64,000 nt of DNA from Ettlia oleoabundans (taxonomy: Eukaryota; Chlorophyta; Chlorophyceae; Chlamydomonadales), in assembly GCA_019693395.1 (NCBI GenBank), contig JAAMXP010000545.1, positions 1 to 64,000 of the forward strand, in the 5' to 3' direction. How positions within the stretch are numbered: position 1 is the first letter of the stretch; each line of letters opens with the position of its first letter. Both the position numbers and the translations under genes were made by a program. Below, piece after piece: positions 47,272-58,200 of the stretch. A model generated the notes under the pieces. That model had not been told where the DNA came from. It did not search any database and worked only from the letters and a program-made list of their open reading frames with translations.

Positions 47272-50200
47272 CTAGTGCAGTACTGCCACAGGCCTCTGAC
47301 AGCGGTGCCAGACGTAGGAGGCAACGCTGCCAAGCAGCAGCTGCAACAGCCCGCCGCTCATGTGGCTGCCGAGCACAACCTGCAAGCAGGTAAGCCAAAG
47401 CAGAAATCAAGGGGTTTGATGCCACTATGCCACCAATGTACAACATACTGATCTTGTAAAAAAAACCAAAGAGCAGACTTCACATGCAAACAAGCAGCAC
47501 CCGACCGGGTGGATGCCAGCTCCAAACCATGCCAGGCAGCACTTAAAAAGGCAGCAGCTCTCAGCGCACCGCAGCTGCCTGCAGCTCCTCTGCCTTCCGG
47601 CAAATCGCCTCGCCCACTCCAGGCACGCTCCCATCAGTGGCCTCCACAATCACGTTCACCTGGTATGGCACACCCATAGCCTGCACCATATCCAAGCCGC
47701 AATACACACTGGTGTTGAGTACCCAAAGATGGCAGTTGAGAGGGACGCACCTCACCTCTCCTCAACCCATTGCAAGCTTGGGCAGGTAAGCAGCAATGCG
47801 ACGCCAGGCATGGGCAGCTGCCCCATCATTATGCGCAGCACGCCCCAGTATGCTGCCTGCTGACATGCATACGTACATGAAAGCCCTGGTGCACATGCCT
47901 GCCTGCCGCACCTGCAGCTGTGGCTCAAAGCGGTGCTGGATGTACATCTCAGCGGCCGATTTGAAGGCCTGAGCCAGGGGCTCTTGTGGGCTGCAGAATG
48001 CTGTGCCATCAAACACAGGGCTGCCACCGCAGGCTTCCCTGCAGAGAGCAAGGCATGATGAGGGGCCGATCCCCCACAGGAATGGGGGCAGGCCACATCC
48101 ATGCTGCCGTTGAAGGGCTAAATGGCTGCCGCTTACGAAACAGGCAAGCAGAACGTGCCAAATATGAGTCTGGCCTCGACCGCCTTACCTGTACTGCAGG
48201 GCAGGAATGATGCGCAGCAGGTGGAACGTGTCTCCCGGGCGATACAAGTGTCCCAGAGCCCAGGTGCATGCCCTCTCTGACTCCTCTGCACTCACGTGGG
48301 TGGTGCATCAGGCGTACATTTCGAGAGTGATGTTTGCTTGCTGGCTGACATTCCCGCTGCTGCTGCAGTACCACTGCCTTATCCTGCAAAACGCCGTGGC
48401 AAAACTAAATCTCCGCCCGCACAACCCACCTGAGTCATCGACTGCCAGCACAATGTTTCGAGCCAGTTTGCAGCTTGCACCACAAGTGCCACTGCCACCG
48501 ATAGCCTGCTGTTCCTTAGCCTTGCCAGCAGCTGCATCGCTGCTCTGCTGCGAATCAATGGCCCCAGCCAGCATCGGAGTGGCAGCCGAAATGATGTGCT
48601 GACCTCCGGTTTCATCCTGGCCCTCAGGGGCATGAAGGACCAGCACGGGCCTGCGGCAGTGTGCAGTGCAGTGCGCCGCCACGCTGCCAAGCAAGAACTC
48701 AGGCAGCCCGCCCCGGGTCTGGCTGGCCACCACAAGCACCGAGGCCTGCATGGAGGCGGCAGCGGGTTGTTTGCAAGCAGGGCATTGCGCATTAAAGCGA
48801 CATGGAGAATTCTGAGATTGCAGCTGCCCCACACCTGAGATGAGGCTTGCAAGGAGTAACACACAGCCAGCTGCCTGGCATGCCTGGAAGCACGATTGGG
48901 CCAGTCAGGTTCCCAGTTGGCTACCAACACCAACCTGCAACGCTTCCGCCTTGCGACACAGCGCCTCTGCAATCCTTCCCTTGTCCCCGCTGCCCAGGGG
49001 GTCCTCACGTAATATGGTCACCACATGCGCAACCTGCGGGTGGGGGCAAATGTCTCAAACAATCAGCACAAGCCAGAGGAAACATGCTTGCCGGGGTAAT
49101 GCACTTCTGTTAAGGGCTCAAAGCACAAGGCTGCCGTGCTCTCGAGCACACGCACTTGCAAACCACTTTCCATATACTGATGCAGCCATGTGCCAAGATC
49201 TGCAGCGGCGGCGGTACCTCTTGACCGCCGAACGCCGCTTCACAGGTGCGCTGCAGCTCCCGTTGCTCTGTCAGCAGATATTGCTCCTCCCCACCCGCCA
49301 GCAGGCGGTCAACATCCAGCATGGCAAGCTTGCTGTCTGCATGTCCAAGATCCCCGCGCTGTGGGTTCATTGTGATTTCATTGCATTCAGGAGCAGGTGC
49401 CCGTAGCAGGCACTACATTGGCCTGACATCCAGGTGGCCGTACAAGCCACTACAATGGCACGACAATCAGGTGATCTTGTACCAGCCGCCAAGGCAAGAG
49501 CCTGACCTGGCAGTGCGTACATGCCGGCTGTCACCAGCAGATATGGAATGCAGTGAGCTACATGGACCACATCTCCTGCATTTCACTTTTGAACGAAGGT
49601 GAATAATGTGCAAACATAATGCGGCAGCAGTTGCCAGGTGATGGATGGGACTGTGCATTTAAGCGTGGGCAGCGACTGGGCAGGCAAATACAGCTGCATT
49701 TCTGCATAGGCGTGCCGTCAATCGATGAGCAGGCGTCAGCTGCCAGTCTTGCCTGGGAAGCACAGCTCCTGAGCTGTCCATTGCAACGCGTACTTGGAAT
49801 CCTGCAGTACACACCCGAGACGGCTAGTAGGCGTCAAGGTTGCGCTTCGCTGGTTGTTGAGAAATGTAGTTGATATGCAGCACAGAAAGGCCAGTGGAAT
49901 GCGGTATACTCTATATCAGCATCCGAAGAGAGGGAAAAGCAGCAGCATCATTGCCGATATGAGCCTGCAAGCTGGCAACTGCCGATACATAGGCGGACCG
50001 CCGATACATAGGGGGGTTGGGTTCTCCACCAGCCCCTGCGCACTTGTGAGCTATCAGCCGCCACCAATATATTGCGACCCCAAGGGCACGATATCCCAAT
50101 TTCCTGCCAATGCCCAGTGGGTTCCATGAAAGCAATGCATGTTCGATGCATTCGGCCACGGCGCAAGCGGCGGTAGCTGGCCATCGCTCGTGCCGGCGTT

Positions 50201-50325
50201 CCCTGGTGGCGTTGGTGATGGTACTGGCACAGTTGGCGTTTCGACTGCGGCGCTGTGTGCACCCCCCGCACTGCACGTCCGCCGTCCCTCTTCCAAGCAA
50301 CGGTTTGCGCTGCCGTGGCGCTCAT
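47272..50325 (-). CDS. Tandem universal stress protein (two USP domains)
   Basis: Nine exons (50325-50044, 49801-49753, 49336-49218, 49033-48935, 48745-48430, 48285-48189, 48038-47912, 47659-47570, 47379-47272) give 428 residues in consistent phase. The first USP domain runs from GRNILVAADSSQDSKYALQW to VLVVASQTRGGLPEFLLGS and RRPVLVLHAPE. The second runs from ARNIVLAVDDSEESERACTW and LGHLYRPGDTFH to VVLGSHMSGGLLQLLLGSVA and RPVAVLH at the stop. The second keeps the glycine loop associated with ATP binding better than the first. USP proteins bind adenine nucleotides in stress responses; the partner is unknown. The ~75 residues before the first domain are Arg/Gln-rich and the true start may be a later Met. 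The intron at 49337-49752 has a GC donor (CAG then GCAAGA). Confidence 0.85.
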
Positions 50326-50946
50326 GGCGAACGACCACGCACGTTTCTGCCGAACGCTGCCCAGATAATCGTCAGCTGCGCTTGATTTGATATAAACCCT
50401 TGACCAAATATATTGGTGTGCGTTTGCACGCGCAAATCATCCAACAGCGCAACTTGCTGGCTCCACGTCCGCACACACACCCGTATATCTCCTTCCTGTG
50501 CTCGATTGCAAATCAGAACGCTGCGGCCGTGTTCCAAGCAATATTGCAACTTTCATAGGGCAAGTGCAGACGGAGGGACTGCACGCGTTTGCAGGACTGC
50601 CGCTTCCCAAGCCAGCGGCTTGGCGTGTACCAGGTTAGATCGTCGTTGTGGCCTTCATGATGGTGCTGTAGCGGACAGAAGAATCCCTTTGGCAGCGCTC
50701 TTCCAATATCCCGCCACAATGGTGGTGCTGCTTGCTGCTGAAGCTCTATCAGGGACGGCAGAGGTCCAGGAATGGATCTGGGGGAACGCGACATGCGGGG
50801 CACGAGCAGCTGCCCCTGCTCTCTGCTCTATTAGGGCACCCTTAATCAGCTGCCGCCTCGACGTTCGCTGCCTTCTCGTGGGCTTTGAAACCCAAGAATT
50901 GCCCTGTTTCCAACTCCACCAACCTATTGCAGAGTTGAGCATCATA
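50326..50946. promoter_or_regulatory. Divergent promoter region, USP and metacaspase
   Basis: The two start codons are about 620 bp apart and divergent. An AT-rich element with GATATAAACC (about 50388-50397) is a TATA candidate for the plus-strand gene, followed by an AT-rich near-palindrome at about 50404-50416. The metacaspase frame stays open upstream to 50413, so a longer N-terminus is possible though its composition is not protein-like. Confidence 0.45.
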
Positions 50947-53900
50947 ATGAGTACTGACCCAGCAGCAGTAGCAGCAGTGGGCAGCATTCCAGCCACTGCC
51001 ACCACTGCCGGCCCCACGGCTGGTGCACCGCCTGGTAGTGCATCACCTGGCAAACAGGTGCCGCCACCTGTCCCTTTGGATACCAAGTTCCCCACATCAC
51101 AGTTTATGGGAGCCGTGGAGGCCATAGAAACGCATCACCAGCAGGAAGTGGAGGAGCACCGGCAGCAGAGCCAGCAGCAGGCGGCAGGAACCGCCGACGC
51201 ATCGCCACAGCAAGGTGACGTGGCAGCAGCGCCGGGTGAGGCTGGAACCGACGGTAACAATGCCGAGTCCCAGGCAGAGGGGGAGGATGGCAGTAAGCCG
51301 TTAGGCTATCCCGGGACTTTCTTCCTGGAAAAGCCGCTCACAGGAGAGGAAGCACAGACACTCATCCGCATGTGGCCGCCACCAACTGGCGCGCCAGGCT
51401 ACCCGCCGCCCTCCTACGGCGGTGCGCCCGCGTACCCAAGCTACCCGCCCTCTGGTGGCGCGCCTGGGTACCCACCCGCTGGCGGTGCGCCTGGATACCC
51501 GCCCACTGCGGGCGCCCCTGGCTATCCCCCAGCCGGTGCCCCAGGCTACCCGCCAGCTAATGCCCCTTCCTACCCGCCCTCAGCCAGCACTCCATCCTAC
51601 CCAACCGCAGCACCTAGCAGCAACACCAGCAGCAGTGCGTACCCGCAAGTCCATCACCAACAAGCCAGCCACCACTCAACCAGCGCGCGTCCAGTAGAGT
51701 CAGCACCCTCCGCGCCGCCCATGCCCGGCGCCAACCCTTACCCAGGCACACAGCCAGCGGCGGCCAAGCCTCAGTGAGTGCTGCCTGCAGCAACAACAGA
51801 CGCTGCATGTTGCCCTGACGTGCATTTTGCTGCCATGTATGCTTTAGTACTGCTCCTTTATTGTCTAGTTAGAGCAATGGATAGCTTCTCCAAGCTGTTG
51901 CTGCTGGCTGAATGCCAGCTAAGCTTTCATAATTTGTCCCATTATTGCTGCAATGCTGCTGCCAAGCAGGTATTCTACAGGGAGGCCAGCAACCACCCCT
52001 GCTCCCTCACTTCCACCCGCGGGTTCAGGCAGGAAGAAGGCTTTCATTGTCGGCATCAACTACTTGTGAGCCCGCTAGCAGGGGTGACTAGTGGAGGCCA
52101 GCCTGTTAAACCCGCAGCAGCTGTTGTGCAACCCTGATTTGCTGCCTGGATGGGCTTGTTGGTTCTAGATCACTTTGAAAACGCGGGCGCGCAGGTCTTG
52201 TGCGCTACTATGGTTGATGTGTCGCTTGCAATCAGTCTGGCTCTGACAGATATACCTCTGAACACAGCGCTCCACCTCTCCCTGTTTCATCCCCTCCACG
52301 CCCCCTACCCCCGACTGCCCCCAACCAATCGGCACTGCAGCGGCTCCAGCGCCCAGCTGAACGGCTGCATCAATGACGCAAAATGCATGGAGTATCTGCT
52401 GAAAACAAAGTGAGCTGGCAAGCAGCCTTGTTGCCATCCCTCACTCCTTGTTAACTTGGTTGCTTTGCTTTGGGTGCACAACGGCGCCGCTCGAATTCGG
52501 CATGCAGCTGTCAGTTGCCAGTGTACTTGCATCCCCCTTTGCGTTTTCTTTGCGTTTGTGGTTCTTTTGCATGTTCTTCTCGGGCGTTATTTCATGGTTT
52601 GTTTGTTTACAAACTAGCGCAGGTTTGGGTTCAAGCAGGAGCACATCCTCATGATGACAGACGACTGCCCCGACCCGCTGCGGCGCCCCACGCGTGCAAA
52701 CATGTACCAGGTGGGCAGATGTGACCATCAACCAAACTGTATACACGATAATGCACCACTTGCAGTGTGTCCTGTTGCCATGAACGCCAGATGAGCTACA
52801 TCTCTGCACTGCTCGTGTGTTACAAACCTTTTCCATGTTTAAAACCTTCAAGGAGCCTACCTGTGTCTTTCCCTGGATGCTGCCAGTTCAGCCAACACCA
52901 CATGAGAGCTGATGTCTTTCCATACTGTCCTCCTTGGGCCCTGCAGGGCTTCCGCTGGCTCACCATGGACATGAAGCCCGGTGACTCACTCGTTTTTCAC
53001 TTCAGCGGTGAGATAGCACTTGCCTGGCTTGGGAGTGCCTGGTTTGCTGCCTGGCAACGCTTGGGTGGCGCTTGAATTGCTGTCCAACTATGCCTGTGGG
53101 CGCTTGGCTTGGGATGACCAGGGTTGGAAGTTACGCTGTGCTTGTGTGCTGTACAAGACACGAGCATACTCTGTGGTCAACCTAAGAGTTGCGCCTACGG
53201 GAGTTGTTACCATCACCACGGCAGGCAGCAGCCACGGTCTTACTGGTGGATCCATAATCGCCTGTCTGGACTTGCACACATGCAGGCCACGGCAGCCAGA
53301 AGCGCGATTACAGCGGGGAGGAAATAGACGGCATGAATGAGACGCTGTGCCCGCTGGACTTTCGCCAGGCTGGCGAGATCGTTGATGACGACTTGAACCG
53401 CTTCCTCATCAACCCGCTGCCCACGGTGTGTTGCAGCATTGCACCTGTCGCCACCATCACTGCACGTGTTCATCTGGGAGGGACGTATGTTTTCGCGCGG
53501 AGTGTGTGCCAGGTGGTGGTACATGCCGTCGCTGGCTGGCAGTCGCACTGGTTACTGCTATTTGAACCAATGGTCGTGGAGCAGTACTGAGTGTGAGTCC
53601 AGCGCATGTGACCGGCATTTTACATTGGTTACTGGTTCCAACGCAGCTTTCCTGTCCGCTCCTTGTTTTGTTCACCATATGCTGGCCTGCAACCAACTCC
53701 TTACTGGGCCCCTCTCTCGGCCTCTGCCTGGTCTGTACCCGGCATGCAGGGCGTGAAGCTGCACTGCATCATTGACGCTTGCCATAGCGGGAGCGTGATG
53801 GACCTGCCCTTCCAGGCCCACGTGCGGGGCGGCTATGCACAATGGGAAGCGACATACCACTATACACGCACACACAAGGTGGGTGGTTAGCTGGGCAGGA

Positions 53901-54962
53901 GGAATACCTGGCTGGGTTGCTGACTGACCAGCTGGTGCTGATGCTGGCAGCTGGGTAGTCGCAAAAGCTGGGTCAGGCTGACGGCGGCATCAGGTCCTGG
54001 GCTGACAAGCCTTCTAGCATGTACATGCATGGCGGGCACTCCCCCGCCGTCTGGGTGTCAGCCTGCACACATAAGCAGCGTCTTTCTTCCCAATCGAATT
54101 CTTGTTTGTAAAGGAGTGCAGGGCACGGCAGGCGGCTTCGCGGTTCAGTTTGGGGCTGCCAAGGACTCCCAGACGGCGGCAGACACAAAGGCGCTGGCAG
54201 GTGCTGTGTTGCGCCCATCTAGCAGCCTGCTGCGTCCATCGCTGGCTGCTGTGTGCTTCATGCAATGCACAACCATTTTAGCCCTCACCTGGCTGGCTTC
54301 CTTGCCTCATGTGAATCCTATCAGCCTTCTTATATTTTTCACAAGCAGCGTGCCTTGGCTGGTTGTGGTGCAGGCAATGCATCTACCGGCGCTGCCACCT
54401 ACTGCTTCATCCAAGCCATTGAGCGGCGAGGCACCAAGTTATCGTGAGTGGCATCTGCCACAGTCAAAACCACCTGCATGCATTGGGCTTGCCGTCCATC
54501 TGTCGGTGCTGGATTGCCTGGCATGCCTCACGATCTGGTGCCACGTGGCTGGGCAACACAGCTGATTGAAACCTGCTGTTCCCGATCTTCTGCAATCGAC
54601 CCTTCCCATGTGGCTGCAGGTATGGAGAGCTGCTGCTGGCGATGCACCACACCCTCCAGGCGACAAGTGAGCATGCTGCTGATGGTTGGCAGGCTGATGG
54701 CTGCACTTATCTGCACGCAGGCAGTCAACCTTCAAGAATCTGCTATTAAGCTTCCACCACGCTGCCTTTCTGTCCACCCTTTTGCTCTGCAGTGGGCCCA
54801 GCAGCACAGGGCCCACCCATGGGCGGCAGCAGCCTTGGCGGCGGGCTGATGGGCATGCTGCTTGGCGGCAGCATGATGAGCATGGGGGGCAGCTACCGTG
54901 GCCAGGAGCCAGTGTTGTCAGCCAACTTTGCATTTGACCTCTCCTACCCATTCACATTGTAA
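50947..54962 (+). CDS. Type I metacaspase with Pro-rich prodomain
   Basis: Metacaspases are Arg/Lys-specific cysteine proteases involved in stress and cell death. Eleven exons (50947-51773, 52033-52065, 52341-52409, 52623-52710, 52947-53007, 53286-53425, 53750-53878, 54122-54200, 54374-54443, 54620-54666, 54793-54962) give 570 residues in consistent phase. The ~275-residue N-terminal region is disordered and has repeated GAPGYPP units; no LSD1-type zinc finger is present. The caspase-like domain starts KKAFIVGINYFGSSAQLNGC. The catalytic His is in HFSGHGSQKRDYSG and the catalytic Cys in IIDACHSGSVMDLPF, both intact. The domain ends with a Gly/Met-rich loop (GGGLMGMLLGGSMMSMGG) and FAFDLSYPFTL. 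The stop TAA overlaps a TGTAA. The long prodomain makes this type I. Confidence 0.93.
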
Positions 54963-55269
54963 TTGCGGCAGTGCTGTATGCCGCTTGGTTGATACACTGA
55001 ATTGCATGTATATATAGAACCGATTCGCAGGCTTGTTAGCGGTCCTGTTTCACTTTCCTCAACAACTGTCAATACCTGTCCACTCAATACCCGTCTGCAC
55101 AAGGTTGCTGTACGCAACTTGCACTCAGCCTGTAACACGCGCAGCTACTGGCTCCTGCAACCTTGGATCACGAACTTGGTGAGGAAGCTGCCAAGTAGGC
55201 ATGTGCCACCGTGCATTTGGCACCTCTCGCAACCGTTCACTTACTCGTTCGCGATTTCCTGATAACGCG
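54963..55269. other. Intergenic region between metacaspase and channel genes
   Basis: Both neighbours are on the plus strand. It contains the metacaspase 3' UTR (TGTAA near 55131) and the very short promoter and 5' UTR of the channel gene. Confidence 0.5.
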
Positions 55270-58200
55270 ATGGAAGAGGTTGGCAATTCCGCTCAGCCGC
55301 TATTGGATGATGTCGAGAGCCAGTCGGCGTGGGGCACCCAACCCCGCTTGGAGGCAAGCCCGACAGCGGGGCGTGTGAGGCTGCGGCACATTGCATGCAT
55401 GACAAGATCCCTGGCGCCGGGGCTAGAGGGCCGCATCAGCAGGCGATGGCGGCGAGCAGTTGGGGGACGGCTGGTTGTGCCCCAAATGCCGACGGTCAGG
55501 CCATCATGCTTCCTGGCTGCAGCCGGTACCCTGCCGGCTCCGCATCTCTTGCCCCCTTTTATGCCCCGTGTTTGCGTGTCTGCCTCCTAGCAGGATGTGG
55601 AGAGTGAGGTGACGGAGCAGTGCAGCGTGACGGAGCTGCTGGAGCACCGGCAAGCCCACGTCCTGAGATACGTGCAGACCAAGGGTGTCACCCTGCTGGG
55701 CGAATTTGAAGAAGAGGTGGGTGGCGCAGCCGCTGGCAGTATCGCCATACAATTGTCATTGCACATGACAGCAAAACCGGTGGCAGCACCAGCTTGCCAT
55801 GTAGATGCTTGTTTCGTTGCGAAACAGATTTGGCTGAAAGCAAATCATCATGGTGCAAAGCGCGACGCTGCCCATCGACGGCGTTGACGTCACAGCAAGG
55901 CAGTCGGTGCAAGGGCTTGGTCCATATCAGCCTATAGATACACCAAACCAATGCTGCCGTTCCTCAAACTGCCTTTAGAAGTGCAAGCTATATTTGCTTG
56001 CCATCCCTTCCCCTGTCGCATCCGCAGGACAATATTGTATTCTCCGCCTTTGACCAATCACAGTTGCTGACTTTTGGCTCCGACAGGCGCAAGATAGATT
56101 ATGAGGCCGAGTGGCGCAGGTACAACCTGCACCTTTGGCAGATGTGGTGGCTGGGCTTGGCCTTCGATAGCGTTCCAGGTCTTCGTCATGATCTAAAACC
56201 AACAGCACCGAGAGGGGGTGGACATTGGCGGAGGGGGTTCCGTGTGTGTGAATAATCCAACCCCATACACCCTACACTTGGCCACCTTGTAACCCTGCAG
56301 ACGCCTGCGAGAGGCAAGTGGCAAGCATACTGGGCGGGGGGGCTGGAAAAACACAGTGGCGGGTAAGTGTTTGCCAGGGAGCGGATGCTACATCTCTTGC
56401 ACGGTGGATCTCAGGGTTGCCTGCTTGTTTTTGTTGGATACCATCCCTGCCCACACACCATTCACGACGTTCGCCAAGCTTGTATGAGGCAGCGCACCCA
56501 TTCTCATTCGTTCATGCACCATTCACCAACCCTTGACCTTTGCTTGCAGTGGAGGCCTACGTTGTGGCCATCAGAAACGCCGCCGCCCCAGACCGCTGCG
56601 GCCTGCTGCAGCCGCTGCTCAAGCGCTACCAAGCCAGGCGCTGCAGCTACGCAGTTTTTGCGTTGCCAGCTGTGCAGGCTGTGATTCAGTTCAAGTGAGA
56701 GGATTGCAAGCACATTCGGCATGAAGTGTCAGTGGAGGAGACAGGATACGCAGCACTACTTGAAAAACCAAATGGGGACAGGATGAACCCTTGCAGCCCT
56801 TGTGTAGACCCCTGCTTCTGCTAACCCCCCGCCCCCACCCCACCCACACACCACCACCACCGCATGTGTAGGTGGGCCAAATTTGCACGCCGTGTGCTGA
56901 TGGTGGAGCTGTTCTGGTTCCTGATCTGGTGGGTCGTCGGCTGCTTGCCGGGGCTCCTGATTGTGCATGGTCCAACAGGTGCCTATGCCATGGCAGCCAG
57001 CTGCCAGTTTCCTGGCTGGGGCGGTGCCTACCAGCTGCTTGTGTACTTTGGTACCTTTGCCGAATGTGGCGCTGTCAGCCAATGTGCACCACATGTGTTT
57101 GAAGCAAAAAGCTTGAGCTGGGTATGGCAGCGCAGGCCGGCATTGCTCACCGCTGAATCTCAGCTGCATTGATCTTGCGTTGGATTGCCCATCCGCCTGC
57201 AGTCTGGTCGGCTTCGGCCTTCCAACATGTTAATGAAGCGCCGTCCTTCCACATGTGTAGCCCACGTTGCACGTGTCCTTACACCATGTACATCTCTGCC
57301 TGCAGGTTGGTCAGCTTCAACGTCTTCACCGTCGCCTTCCAGGACGAGGACCTCAGCCTGTCGCTGCACGACTTGCTGCAGACCAAGCGTGGCCGCGTCA
57401 CCGTGGCCGCAGAATTGGTGGCACTGGTGGGTTTAATTCGACCGCAAGGGATGATGGACTGGTAAATTAAAAAGGCATGGTGCCCTAGTTTGCATCCCAC
57501 TCTCCTGTATTTCAAGACAGATTGCAATATTATAATTGTAGGATCCATCTTCATCTTGCTGTGCGGCCCACTGCTGGCCATGTATGCTTGCATGCATGTG
57601 CAGGTGGGCATGGCCCCCTTCCTGCTTCTGGAAGCTGGTACGATTCCCGCCTACGGCTTAGGCTGGTTTGACCTGTGGAACAGCCTGGACCTCCTCACCT
57701 ACTTCATACAGGCAGGGCGTGTGCAGGATATTGTCAAGCCATCATGCCGCATGCGATATGTCGGTTGGGTGTTGTTATCGCAATCAATCAAGCCAGGAGT
57801 CGTACAATGATGCGGACAGTAACCAGTGTGGGACGCCCTGCAAGCATCGCACGGTTAGCTGTGCATTTAGTCACCTCGGCAGTCCCAAAACTGCATGGGC
57901 TGAATTCTGCCTGCCTGCCTGCGTGCGTGCCTACTCACCTGCCCATGTGCCTGTCTGCAGATTGCGGTGACTGTGCTGCACCTAGGGCGCATCTGGACCA
58001 AGTCCGAGTGGCTGACGGCGGCGCTGGCGGTGCAGTCCATCCTACTCGTCTTCAGGCTGCAGTGGTTCACACAGGCCTTCCAGGCAGTGCGAATCAGCTA
58101 TGTGCCAATTAGTAAGCTTGCCAATCGAAGGGTTGGTTGTTGGTTATTTTTCGGGGGTGTGATGCTGTTCGCAAGATGGTTTGGTTCTAGGTTGTGGGCA

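Noticed and set aside
50413..50946. Metacaspase N-terminal extension from the in-frame open region
   Set aside because: The upstream frame is Cys/Arg-rich without repeats and includes the probable TATA and 5' UTR; composition changes sharply at MSTDPAAVAAVG, so the later ATG is preferred.
55360..55382. GC donor at the end of channel exon 1 (GAG then GCAAGC)
   Set aside because: A GT donor (CGT then GTGAGG) 24 bases downstream gives the same phase. Both are possible, so it is not counted.
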